Shown piece by piece: positions 1 through 12,300 of a DNA stretch of 56,188 nucleotides. Position 1 is the stretch's first letter, and each line of letters begins with the position of its first letter. The notes below the pieces were generated by a model, which worked only from the letters and a program-made list of their open reading frames with translations, searched no databases and was not told where the DNA came from. Made by a program: the position numbers and the translations under genes. This stretch comes from Lingula anatina (taxonomy: Eukaryota > Brachiopoda > Lingulata > Lingulida > Lingulidae), in NCBI RefSeq assembly GCF_001039355.2, contig NW_019774624.1, forward strand, positions 429,484 through 485,671, given 5' to 3'.

Positions 1-3000
1 CATATAGATGGTTGTGATACATCACGATGTCACCAGGGGTCATTTCACTGTCACAACATCCATTGTCCACAGGTGTCCACTTCAGCATCACTGACCGGTT
101 CACTGGGCCTTTTTTTCAGCAAATTATTTCAAGCATACACCATGTAAATATTTTCTGTCACCACTGAGCATTCAGTCAGTTGGGTAATAACTGTATTGCT
201 AACCTTCGCCCTGAGCATCAGAGTTTACCAGAAAACCGCCTCTGTTTATATCAGAAAGGAGAGGCAAGTCACTATTGTTACTCTGAAACTCAGGGTGGCA
301 AGCCTCCAGCTTAGAAACTAGGCCGAAACTATGCTCTTTGGCTATGATGAAAATTGTATAGGCATAAGAAAGTGAAATGTGGAAATTGCTGTACATCAAT
401 TTGTCATTTTGACAAACAAAAACTTTATCTAAAAGTGACCAGGGACAGATAAAGATATTGGCCATTAAACAAAAATCAAACAGAAAAATTCACATCCTGA
501 ATGACTGGCATGATACTCAGATATTAAGAATTAACTCCAGATACTAAAATTAATTCGACTAATGAAGAGTTACAATAGTTTATTGTTTTGTAACACAAAG
601 CATATTTATAACATATGATAATATTCATTTACTTCATTCATTTGCCCAGATATTGGGGGGGGGGGGGGGTATTCATTTAAGTCAATGAAGTTAATGAACA
701 ATTAACTAAGTAAATATAGTAAAAAATAAAAATAATAGCCTGTACTTAAGGTCCAAGAAAAGAGAATGGTATCTGACACTGGCATCTGTGTAAATTCTAA
801 CTGATTTTAATTAGATTCCAACGTAAAAATAGCCTGAAGGAAAGCACTTCTTTCTAAAGAAATCTAATTTTTTCAAAGTTGTCAACCTCAATTTGTTCAC
901 CTAGTCTGTAAAATGTTAATTCTTTTTGGGTCTATTGTCATGGTAAATTCTGACTGAAGACAGTGACTTAGTAAAAAATGGGTAAAAACAGCCCCTTTAA
1001 ACCAACACCAACACATAATTGCAAACACTTTGTAATGCCATTCCAATAATCATATGCATAATGATAACATAAGCGACAGTAAAATCACTATGAATCCAAA
1101 TAAAGTAAATTAAATGCTTTAGTCAGATTTTTTAAATCAGTATGCTGAAGTCCTTGTTCAATGTTAACTCACGTAAGCTTCCATTCTTAAAAAGAAATGA
1201 AAGAATCATTAAATTCCTCGTTGGGTCAAAAGAGAGGTGGTTTAACCCCATGCAAAGCCAAGTGTGCCCCCAAGCCAACGGCTGTGCCCAGTAATTGAAA
1301 AGTTATGTTTAGTCACCTGACTAATTAAATACAGAAACAAAAATGAAACAAAACAATACTGTAAATTCAAAATGGACCATGCTTAAACAGCAACTGGAGA
1401 AGAAAGTCATATTTTAGTTCCAATGAAATGATTAAGGGGCCATTTTAGTACAAAATATGGACTGAATTTTTCTTACATCATCTGTGATTAACCGATATAT
1501 TGCCAAAGCATTTATTGCATTTCCTTGCATTTTTATTTTGCAAAAATACATGATAGCAGAATATAGGGACAGTACTGTTTTGATATTTAAAAAATAAAAA
1601 CACTGATTCTCTCTCTCTCTCTCCTTATTGTACAAGACAGTCTGAATGTTATTTTACATCAAGTCAAAAATAAAATTCAACAAAAATTATACAAACATAA
1701 AAGCAAATCTTACACCATTAAGCACAAACTTGGATGAGGAAAGTTCTCTTAGGTGATACATACAAATAGACAGTCTGTCAGATTGGTGTTTTACAACTTC
1801 TTTTGCCCCATTTAACGTGAAACAAAAGTCGTCTGACATTTTAACACCATGTATCCTGCACCAATTACTGTCCCAAGGAGAAAGTCAGACCAATTCACTG
1901 GATCATATTATCAAAACAAATGTAATATGGTAAAGCCTTGCAGCCACACATGTGAACCCCTTCAAAAATACTACCGCAGACAGTTAAACTCTATATCAAA
2001 TTAACTTTCACAGAAGGCCAGTTGCCTGGAAAAAAGTTGGAAAGCACTTACTCCGAATTGTTTTAGCATGTTTTGAGGACAACGTTTCTGTTCGTGTTTT
2101 CAATACTCCAGATATCTAAGAAACTGACTGAGAAATTGTGGAATTTCCACCAATAACCTATGTTCTTAAACACATTTTTAAGGCATATGTTTGGAACTTT
2201 TTGACTAAGAATTTAATTACCACATATAATTGCATTGCGTATATATTAGCCTGAAGTGTTAAAATCATCACATCTAGAGCACTTTTCCGTTTAAAGTTTG
2301 CATCTCTTGAACCAGATGTCACAAACAAGTCATATTATGTAAATTCTTTCAAAGCTCTTATTAGCCGCACACTGTTAATACATCTGCCAGGATCAAATTG
2401 AATTCCAATTATTCACCATTTTAAGCAACAAATATTTGAGGAAATGCCACATTTATCTATTCATTACACACTCCATAGGTTTCTTAAGTGGGAGGCCTGG
2501 GTGTCAAGGTTTTCTCTCCACTTTAAGCCATGATAGTTACAAATGGCAAGTGACATTTTAAAAGTCATTTCCCTGTTTAGTAATGCAAAAGTACTGTAAG
2601 GATGTTTGTTAAAATACTATTCAGTTTCACGAATTGAAACATTTACAAAATTATTTAATCTTCTAAAAATAATAAATCACTATTCAATTTCAATCCTTTT
2701 TTAAAATCTATTAGTCCAAATGAGGACATTTCAGTAACGGTGATAATAATTTTTTGAAGTAACAAACAAGGTGCAAAAGTACATGATAAGGAGGTTCAAT
2801 TATAAAAGTTTCAATGAAATTGACTGGAAACTGTTGACAAAGATGGCCATACTGAGATACTTGGTCCATATGAACTAAGTATTATTCATATCTCATTAAT
2901 TTCATTTGTGTAAAAAAAAAAAAAAAGAAATGAAAACCAAGAAAAAATTTCACTTTACACGTATATAATAACTGGCCAAAGACGGATAAACAATCACAGA

Positions 3001-4437
3001 CGTATGGACAGACAGATATTTTCAATATAACCCTCCTCTGTGTTTTCCCAGCTAATCACTGTCACATTTTACCTTTACTGAGTTTTCTCCCCTTTATCCT
3101 CATCATATCTTCTTACAGATGCCTCATTTATAGAGAAAAGAAATAAATCCAAGGAACAAATGAACCGAAAGATTCAGAACCCAGGCCAAAGGACTCCCAT
3201 ATCACAAAAACATGTATTTTTTCCAACTTTAGTAACCCCCACAGGCTTTTCTGTCTGAACAGAAACCATCAAAGATCTCTTAAAGTGTGTTTTACAAATT
3301 GATACTGTTCAAGTTTTCAAGTTTTCTTTGGCTGAAACATTCTCCCTGTCCATCTATCCAAATCCAAGGGGCCTTGAGTTTCTACGTACAGCCCTGAACC
3401 ATGGATGTCACAATTAACAGTTTCTTTGGCCCAATTTACTTTATTCATTTTCCATATTTCTGACCACAACATCCACATGCAGGCCCTGAGTAAGCATGCA
3501 GTTTAATATACGTATAGAACACAACTACACTGCAGTTTCTCATGAACCCCACTGCATTGAGTTCAAAGGGGTAGATACTATTTGTTTTATTTGTTAATTA
3601 TAAGCTCAGTGGTTTGCTTGGCCTTGTCTTTGAAATGGCCTTGGGCACAGTAAAAAGTATGTTGAAGTTTTTCCTTGAATCAACTTCATGTATTGTTTGA
3701 TTATTATTTTTTTTATATAAGTGGATGCCAAACTATTGCTTATAGAAAAAAGACAGCAAAAAACAACAGATGAAAAGGTGGATTTCTCTTTAAATTCCTT
3801 ATTCCATTATAGAGCATGACTAAAATTCCTCATTCAAAACTCCTAAGACCTCTTTTTATATATATTCAATGGTCAAAACAGTTAACAGAAAATGAGTAAT
3901 GATGTCCTATCTGAATCATTTGAAATCATTCTAAAATTGAGTCAATTAACTTGAACCATAAAATGCTTCAGCAAGCACTAATGTAAACAATGTTTTTTTG
4001 TTTTTGAAATAAACACCGAGGGACATTAAACTTTGAATTTTAAACCATAAACTTGAAATATGATGACAATTTTGACATCTTATTAGGGAACAAATCCATC
4101 TACAATGGAGGCTACTCAGATGATTTTTCTGTAGGAAATGTTTCTACAGACATTTGCCAGGGACAAAACAGAAACACACACAAATTGAGCAAATAACATG
4201 ACATGTTAATTGCCCCTTATTTTAACGAATAAGGAAGCAAATACTAACATGATATCAACCCCTTTAGACAGATTCAGATGCTGCACTGTGTAACCAAGCA
4301 CACATGCACACAAATGCAGAAACCCAATCAAAAACTCTATCTTGCAATGGCAATAAAAGCACCTTACTTTTTGTGAATGAGCCTCAAGAACTGTTTTCTG
4401 TGCAGTAATGCAAGTCAACACAAGAACCCATCCCCTT
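1..4437 (-). CDS. Unrecognised multi-exon protein gene, 3' part beyond window edge
   Basis: Seen: four minus-strand open segments bounded by splice consensus join without phase conflict. Exon 4437-4368 follows a strong acceptor (tttatttttgccag) and ends at gtaagg, encoding RGWVLVLTCITAQ then KTVLEAHSQK. Exon 2115-2052 (acceptor cagtttcttag, donor gtaagtgc) encodes ISGVLKTRTETLSSKHAKTIR minus its last residue plus one base. Exon 341-204 (acceptor tttcatcatag, donor gttagc, weak) includes SFGLVSKLEACHPEF and DLPLLSDINRGGF. Exon 108-1 (poor acceptor after an A run) includes VMLKWTPVDNG and MTPGDIVMYHNHLY and stays open to the edge. The start is not certain: an ATG at 4851 before a gtagga donor (4843) would give M-L-G then RGW in phase. 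The 5' UTR probably lies at 5235-5136. I do not recognise the family. The chain of compatible phases is the main support; the last join is the weakest. Confidence 0.45.
342..2051. other. Intron of the leftward gene; AT-rich, no other gene seen
   Basis: It holds a G run at 654-670 and a short CT repeat at 1607-1622. No convincing open exon was found. Confidence 0.35.
2116..4367. other. Intron of the leftward gene; nothing else seen
   Basis: AT-rich sequence with an A run at 2912-2926 and scattered stops in all frames. Confidence 0.35.
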
Positions 4438-5135
4438 CTGGCAAAAATAAAGTAAAAATAAATATACACTGACAATCTTGACATTGGTGCATTTTTTAAC
4501 ACTCAGTCAGTGCCGTATCAAGCAATAAAGTTTACAGCTACTTAACAAGCACTCTTCAGGGTCAGGACATAAAATGTTTAACATATTTCTAACTGCTTAC
4601 TACTTCAACTGATGTAAATTATTAGTTCCTTTAATTCAAACCACTGCTGTATACATGTACAACATCAACACTGCCTGTATACACTGTGCTATGTCACATA
4701 AATGAAAAATATGTTTTTTTCTAAAAGGCCACAAAAGAAAGATGCCACAAAAGAAACAGCATTTTAAGAACAAAGTGATGTAATTTGGGTGTAAGTATCA
4801 TCGGTGTTTAAATTAAAATTCAGATTTGTACCAAACCTCCTACCCCAACATCCACACTGCATACTATATATGTACCAGTACTCAACAACCCAACAAATAC
4901 AAATAAAACAGTAAAGGAATTCGAGTCAAATACTACAAGACGAAATTGATTAAACATTATCCTTGGCTAGCATTCACCCAACATTAAGGACGAGAGACTA
5001 CTACTACTCTTTTCCCTCTCAAGCCTTAAGCAAAACCATCAAAAAAATTGACTCCTCCTTTTAACAAACATGGCAAAGTACACCCACAAACTTTCAAGCA
5101 GACCACTTGAGGCAACTGATATATAACCTACTTAC

Positions 5136-5235
5136 CCTAGCCCAACTTGCAATTTATTAATAACTCTCTGATTAAACAAACACCACAAAACACGCCACAA
5201 ACTTTCCAGGAGTAAACTGTTGGAACTTGCAGAAT
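5136..5235 (-). other. Candidate noncoding first exon of the leftward gene
   Basis: Read on the minus strand, this stretch has no ATG and ends in CTAGG followed by gtaagtagg, a near-perfect splice donor at 5135-5134. It begins beside the CCAAT/X-box cluster, so it fits a 5' UTR exon for the leftward gene. The transcription start is inferred, not seen. Confidence 0.35.
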
Positions 5236-5239
5236 GGCA

Positions 5240-5312
5240 GGTGCCAATCAAATGGTTGCTAGACAACCAAAAAGGCAAGTGCTATAAAACTTAGGCAGGC
5301 ATGTGTCTTATC
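5240..5312. promoter_or_regulatory. Candidate divergent promoter with CCAAT, X-box-like palindrome and TATA box
   Basis: CCAAT lies at 5244-5248. The imperfect palindrome ggttgctagacaacc at 5254-5268 resembles the X-box bound by RFX factors (GTTGCT and GACAAC half-sites one base apart). tataaaa lies at 5283-5289 on the plus strand. Outward-facing donor sites are found on both sides: plus strand aacaag|gtatgttg at 5462/5463 and minus strand ctagg|gtaagt at 5136/5135. This arrangement fits a shared promoter firing in both directions. RFX sites often mark cilium genes, but here that is only a hint. Confidence 0.45.
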
Positions 5313-5462
5313 TTACTACTTGGTCAGTACCTCCGTGAGATAGGAGATACACTTGTGTAAAACAGAATGCTTTGGAAAACAACTTAATCTAGCAACACTT
5401 CAAGAGATCAGTCCAGGACCAATTTTTAATTAATCAGACAGCAAGAACAGTCCAGAAACAAG
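5313..5462 (+). other. Candidate noncoding first exon of the rightward gene
   Basis: It starts about 30 bases after the TATA box at 5283 and ends with AACAAG before gtatgttg, a strong donor. The one ATG within it opens only six codons (ATG CTT TGG ... TAA), so it is read as 5' UTR. The start position is estimated from the TATA spacing. Confidence 0.4.
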
Positions 5463-6282
5463 GTATGTTGAAATATTTGCTTTTTTTTTATCCAAATACA
5501 TGTAATGTAATTTTTGTTATCTTAGAATTAATTTATAGAACTATGTCACTTTTTCAAAATTTAGGGAACTGCATTGATTTCTCCCTTTCACAATACTTTT
5601 GGCAGTAACAAACTTCAAGATTAGCTTGTAAATAAAATTATATATAACAGAATATTACTGTTATGACAGAACTATCTTAGGGCATTCACATAAGTCATGG
5701 CAAAATGCAGCTCTGACCACCTCATTTGCATCCACATATTCACACTGATTACATTACATCATAGTGGGTACACAGCATGTGAACAACCAACTAGTTCAAG
5801 TTGATCATTTTGATCATACTGGCTCCACAGACCATGGTCATGACATGACATAGCCTTAGCTGATTGCATTATGCCCCCAGCATACTGTTCTGTAACCAGA
5901 AGTTGATTGCATATCATCTTGCTGTGTCCCCAGCAATCAGTAGGGGCTGATTGCATAGCATCACACGGGCTTTGTAGGACATGTTCAAGGAATCAATCTA
6001 ATTAGATACTAACAGGCTAACTTCAGTATGGAATTTGAATGAGTTTCATCCTTTTAATCTTCCCACCAGAAAATAAGCTTTATAGCTGAACTGTACTAGG
6101 CTCAACTAAAACAGGTATAGATATTTTTGTGAATGGTGTAGTTTCATGAAAGGGGCATGTATTGAGTTACATCAAACACCACAACTTTGTTTTCCTAACA
6201 ATAATAATAGCACTGAATGTATGCTTAGATTAATCTAAATGGAATGGTGTGTGTGTGTACATATCCAATAAGCCGTGACCAT

Positions 6283-6640
6283 CTGAGGTGGACTGTGTGT
6301 TGGCATCTTCAGTTTCTGAGGGGGCGGGGCTGTATTGACAGTTACCCTGAGTATCTGAGGTGGGGCTTGTGTTATGACTGGCACCCTGAGTTTCTGAGGG
6401 GGTGGGGCTGCTGCATTGACTGGCACCCTGAGTTTCTAAGAGAATAGGGTTGGTGTTTTGACTGGCACCCTGAGTTTCTGAGGGAGGGGGGCTGGTATAA
6501 TGACTGGTACTTTGCATTTCTGAGGGGGTGGGGTTGCTGTTGTATGACACCCTGCATTTTCAGGTGGGCTGATGTATTGTATGGAACCATGAGTACATAA
6601 AGAAGTCTTGTGTATCAACTTGTACCCTGAGTTTCCATTT
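6283..6640. repeat. Minisatellite of about 38-43 bp units
   Basis: About eight diverged tandem units share the core ggcaccctgagtttctgagg followed by a G-rich spacer. Because unit length varies and is often near a multiple of three, several frames on both strands stay open by chance, giving Ser/Thr/Pro/Gln-rich pseudo-proteins. It lies in the intron of the rightward transcript. Confidence 0.9.
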
Positions 6641-6643
6641 CTC

Positions 6644-6646
<3 letters not shown>

Positions 6647-6684
<38 letters not shown>

Positions 6685-6687
6685 ATG
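6647..6687. repeat. (AAAT)n microsatellite
   Basis: About ten aaat units directly after the minisatellite. Confidence 0.95.
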
Positions 6688-6802
6688 CAAGTCCTTACTC
6701 AAAGAAAGGGTAGCTTGACTGCAACCCTACCATCTGTGAGGTTCAAGATGAGTGGACAGTGGCCTGGATAACATAGGAAATTGCAATCAAATATCTACTT
6801 CC

Positions 6803-6828
6803 TTTTTTTTTTTGGGGGGGGGGGGGGA
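6803..6828. repeat. T run followed by G run
   Basis: Homopolymer stretch in intronic sequence. Confidence 0.9.
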
Positions 6829-7908
6829 GGATGCAATTAGTTGACTATTTCCCATCTTCAAACTAAAACTTTTTTAGCTTAAACCATTCAGAACACATCC
6901 CATATCCATTGTACGCCAGAAACTCAGGATGCTAAGATGGGACCTCAAACAGTTTACCTGAATGGCCAGAAGTATCAAAATATCATAAATCAACACAGTT
7001 TGTTTTCATAACAACTCTTCAAATCAAATCTAGATGATTCAATTTGCAGACAAAATACACTGTGACCAGTTTGGGTGCTTTCTTCTTCTGCCTCATATAC
7101 CTGCTGGGTAAGGGTGAGTGACCAAAACAATATTATTGAGGAAAAGAAGGAAAACTATGTCCTTTCTTTCTTCTTTCCAAAAACATTTCTGATGTGTAGG
7201 CTGCCACTGGGAGCTTTGATAGTTGAATGGTAAATAAAAATAGGACTAGATGTTATTCTAAGATAGGTTCTTGAGGATATTATGTACACCTTTATAAATG
7301 ACCACAATAAAAGACAAACATTAATCCTACTCCTACCTTTCTGAAAAAAAAAATCCGTAGATAATGTCTGAGTAACAGCAGTTATGAGCAATGCAAAGAA
7401 CTAGTAAAATTTTGTCTTAATATCAGCTGGTCTGAGCCAGCAAACACCAGCACCTCATGACAGAAATTGAATTGCCAATGAAGTGATGACTATATTTTTC
7501 TCCCCCCTCCCCCTTTTCAAAAAAAAAAAAAAAAAAAGGAAAGAAAGACAGAAAAATATTTATATTCCTTTTCTACCGTGCATTTAATTCTATCACCAAT
7601 CAATCACTCATTTCAAATAAAGGTAACTGTATCTAAAGGCTAAGTTATCTGTCCAAAATGGATGATCAAAATATATCAGGCATACCAAAGGCGTTCTTGC
7701 ACTTGCTATTTCACTGTCAATCAATATCTGCATGGCAACAATAAATAATGACAGATCTAATGCATGCACGATTTTGTTTTCAAATCTTCACATCAGCTTG
7801 GTACTTCTACAAATGGGCTTATATGGGAATTTGAACATGTAGAGGGTGGCCTGCATGGTTCCTGTAGCTCAATCCATGATTATTTCAACTGATCCAACTT
7901 CTTTCCAG

Positions 7909-9344
7909 GTTTCGGTTTGATCAAATAATTCAAAAATGTCTAGCAAGATGGATGAATACCCTCAAGAAGCTTTCAGTGAGGATTATCAAACTATTGTCTA
8001 GTTTACCCATATAATTTTGCTACTAAATCTTAAAAGTGATAACTGCATGGTTTAAACAGGATGACAGAGAAAGATTTTATCATGTTTAATGAAAAATGAC
8101 AGTTGGTCTTGTTTTGATCAATTGCTATCAAATTACTCAATTAAATTTTGGCAAATTAAATTTGGAGTGCTTGATGATCTTATCTTATTCAAATAAAAAC
8201 ATCTTCAAAGTATGATACCCATCCCTAAACATCAACTGTCACAGTGGCTTCATCTACATGTAATCGATGATTTCTACACTGAGTACAATTTCTTCATTTA
8301 ATGATAATGTCATAAGATAAGGTTTGCTTCTAACAGCTCATCTACCAAATCAATGATTATGAAGTGCAAAGGGAGGGGTGTTTCAGGAAGTTTGAAAGAA
8401 GCAAACTTTTGGCTGTAAAAGCTCTGCTCTGGATTTGATACCTTTTGGCTAGGAAGGTCTGCTTTGAATCAAATTATCATGTATGATGTCATTTAATTAA
8501 TTGGGTCAATTAATGAGGCAAAAAGGTCATTTTTGGAAAGCCCCAACCCCCTTAAAATTTCTGTCAACTGGCCTGTATAATTCTTCTTTGTTCCTGCCAA
8601 AGTTTTCTCTAAATCAATATCAAATACTGTTTCTTGTTGTTGATCTTATCTTCATCTCATAAGGGTGACAACAACAGTGTTTTAATCAGCACAACTTTGT
8701 ATGCCATATGCAATATGGGAACAGTGCTATGAACTGCTGTAATTCCCCCAATTCAATTTCTAAACTTGATCAATTTTGAAATGCTGACATAAGATTGTAT
8801 CAAGGTATCAATAAAGTAAACGTAACACTCAATATTATCATCACAGTGCTGAAAATTGTGGAACTTTTCATGAATCTAATTTTTGTACATTACCATAGCA
8901 TTTGTAAGAGTTTGCTGATATCACAAATTGATGTAATACAGATTCCAAATATTCCAAAAATGTTCATTGTACCCTAATAGTTTTTTCAACCCCCTTCCAA
9001 CCTACCTTACTCACCCCTTAAAAAAAAGCTCATCTTACAAAGGTGCCAGAATCCTAACAGACAAATGGTTGTATCATTTTCAAAACTAAAAAATATCCCC
9101 AAACATTTTTTAGCTTTTCAATCTAGACTAGTATTGCATCTAAATCAATGATGAAATGATTGCTTTACCAACTACTGATTGGGCCATTACCTGAACCATA
9201 GCTCAGGGTGTGTAATCTGGAGAGGAAATATTTGATCAGGAGAAAATGAGCAGGTGAACCTCGTGTGAGTAAGAAGATGATTTTGAAGGTAATAAGACTT
9301 AAAGTTTAGATAGAAGCTAACTTGTGTATGATGCTGTAGAACTT

Positions 9345-9385
<41 letters not shown>

Positions 9386-12300
9386 GTGTGTGTGTGTGTA
9401 CATGTGCGTCTGTATATGTGTGCTTGCACATATGAGATAGGGGAAAAGAGAGAAGGAGGGGATGATCATACAGATCATGACGGCATGAAGTGCAAGTGAG
9501 CCAGCTATGCCAGTTTTGTGACAAAAACTCAGAAAACATGCATGTAACTATTACAGCTCATAGCAGAGAAAGGACTAGCTGACACTAACAGGATTTATTA
9601 TTTCCTATGTCTGAGTTGTTCACATTCTTACGGTACTAATATCAATGCCTACATTGTGTAAGGAAAGTAAACATGAAAAAACCCACTGTTTGTTCATGGA
9701 AAACATGTTCTGTTTGCTAAAGAGTTTTTCTCATTCTCTGATACTGTATTTCTTAACAGAGAGTACTGGAATATTTTACATCTGTAATATATATTTGATA
9801 TAATTATATTTTATATCTGATTAAATTAAATGGTTAAAGAACTAAAACAGCAAGATCAGCTTTATACATTTACATCAATAACAAATTTAAGAAATGTAAA
9901 TTATTATATATAGTAAGCAAATCATAGTATTTCTGATGCTCATCAGCTTTTATGCTTAAGGACTTCATAATGTTGATAACCTTAAAATGATTCAGCTAAT
10001 AACTTTCTATGAACACCCTCAAACATAAATGAAGAACTTACTTTCATAATAAGTGGGATAACTAAGAAGATAACATGAATCAACTGAGAACCCTGGTCGT
10101 GCATCACCAAATATCTTTAAAAACAACAACAACAACAAAAAAAAAAAAAAAAACGGAAATTCATTCTCAGTGACGCCATCAAAATCATGTAAATGTTTGA
10201 CATTAATCTCACCAAGCTAACTATCTTTTGTCCTTTCCTAAGGTAATATCCTGGTTGTAAAAAAAGAAATCTAATCTATAGTCAAATCACGTAAATATAA
10301 ATTGTCATTAAAGGTAGTAACCACCTTTAGTTACAAAGATTTTTTCCGCACTGCACCTAATAAAAAGAAATATGGCCAGGAATTTCACTTTACAAAAATG
10401 TGCCATCTTAGTGTGGTAAACACATAATACAAAGACTTTTTGTGCTTCAGCTAATGAGAAAAATTCCAAAGAATGTTTCTGTTCAAATGTTTTAACAAAA
10501 AGAGTGGAAAAATAACATTATATATTATTAATTCAAAAATCAGAACTGCAACTTTGTGCCTTAAACTTTAATGTCAGTGTTTCATTACCAGAGCATGCAT
10601 ACAAAAAGGCTAAGATAAATTTGATATTTCTTACTCAACAGTTTGTGATTTTCAATAAAAGTTACAACATGTAATACCTTTTGATTTATATATAAGAAGA
10701 GATGCCTATGTGAAAATAGATGCCAAAGCTGTTTATCCTTTGGTTGTATAAAATGTGGAATATTACCCCTGCTACAGTTTGGAAATAATAACCATAACGC
10801 CTTTACCTTTAAAGCTTTCTTTTCTTTTTTCTAAAAACCACTGCTATAAATGCCGATTTTGGTGAAAAGTAACACACCTTCGACAAGTAGGTGTTTTCAT
10901 CTGTGTAAATTAGAAGTTGCAGTTCAACNTGTGTGCTTGCACATATGAGATAGGGGAAAAGAGAGAAGGAGGGGATGATCATACAGATCATGTCGGCATG
11001 AAGTGCAAGTGAGCCAGCTATGCCAGTTTTGTGACAAAAACTCAGAAAACATGCATGTAACTATTACAGCTCATAGCAGAGAAAGGACTAGCTGACACTA
11101 ACAGGATTTATTATTTCCTATGTCTGAGTTGTTCACATTCTTACGGTACTAATATCAATGCCTACATTGTGTAAGGAAAGTAAACATGAAAAAACCCACT
11201 GTTTGTTCATGGAAAACATGTTCTGTTTGCTAAAGAGTTTTTCTCATTCTCTGATACTGTATTTCTTAACAGAGAGTACTGGAATATTTTACATCTGTAA
11301 TATATATTTGATATAATTATATTTTATATCTGATTAAATTAAATGGTTAAAGAACTAAAACAGCAAGATCAGCTTTATACATTTACATCAATAACAAATT
11401 TAAGAAATGTAAATTATTATATATAGTAAGCAAATCATAGTATTTCTGATGCTCATCAGCTTTTATGCTTAAGGACTTCATAATGTTGATAACCTTAAAA
11501 TGATTCAGCTAATAACTTTCTATGAACACCCTCAAACATAAATGAAGAACTTACTTTCATAATAAGTGGGATAACTAAGAAGATAACATGAATCAACTGA
11601 GAACCCTGGTCGTGCATCACCAAATATCTTTAAAAACAACAACAACAACAAAAAAAAAAAAAAAAACGGAAATTCATTCTCAGTGACGCCATCAAAATCA
11701 TGTAAATGTTTGACATTAATCTCACCAAGCTAACTATCTTTTGTCCTTTCCTAAGGTAATATCCTGGTTGTAAAAAAAGAAATCTAATCTATAGTCAAAT
11801 CACGTAAATATAAATTGTCATTAAAGGTAGTAACCACCTTTAGTTACAAAGATTTTTTCCGCACTGCACCTAATAAAAAGAAATATGGCCAGGAATTTCA
11901 CTTTACAAAAATGTGCCATCTTAGTGTGGTAAACACATAATACAAAGACTTTTTGTGCTTCAGCTAATGAGAAAAATTCCAAAGAATGTTTCTGTTCAAA
12001 TGTTTTAACAAAAAGAGTGGAAAAATAACATTATATATTATTAATTCAAAAATCAGAACTGCAACTTTGTGCCTTAAACTTTAATGTCAGTGTTTCATTA
12101 CCAGAGCATGCATACAAAAAGGCTAAGATAAATTTGATATTTCTTACTCAACAGTTTGTGATTTTCAATAAAAGTTACAACATGTAATACCTTTTGATTT
12201 ATATATAAGAAGAGATGCCTATGTGAAAATAGATGCCAAAGCTGTTTATCCTTTGGTTGTATAAAATGTGGAATATTACCCCTGCTACAGTTTGGAAATA

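Noticed and set aside
4206-4502. 98-codon minus frame read without splicing
   Set aside because: Only the 4437-4368 part lies between good splice sites; the rest is intron.
6230-6618. Several Ser/Thr/Pro-rich open frames on both strands
   Set aside because: They are readings of the tandem minisatellite; unit repetition alone keeps the frames open.
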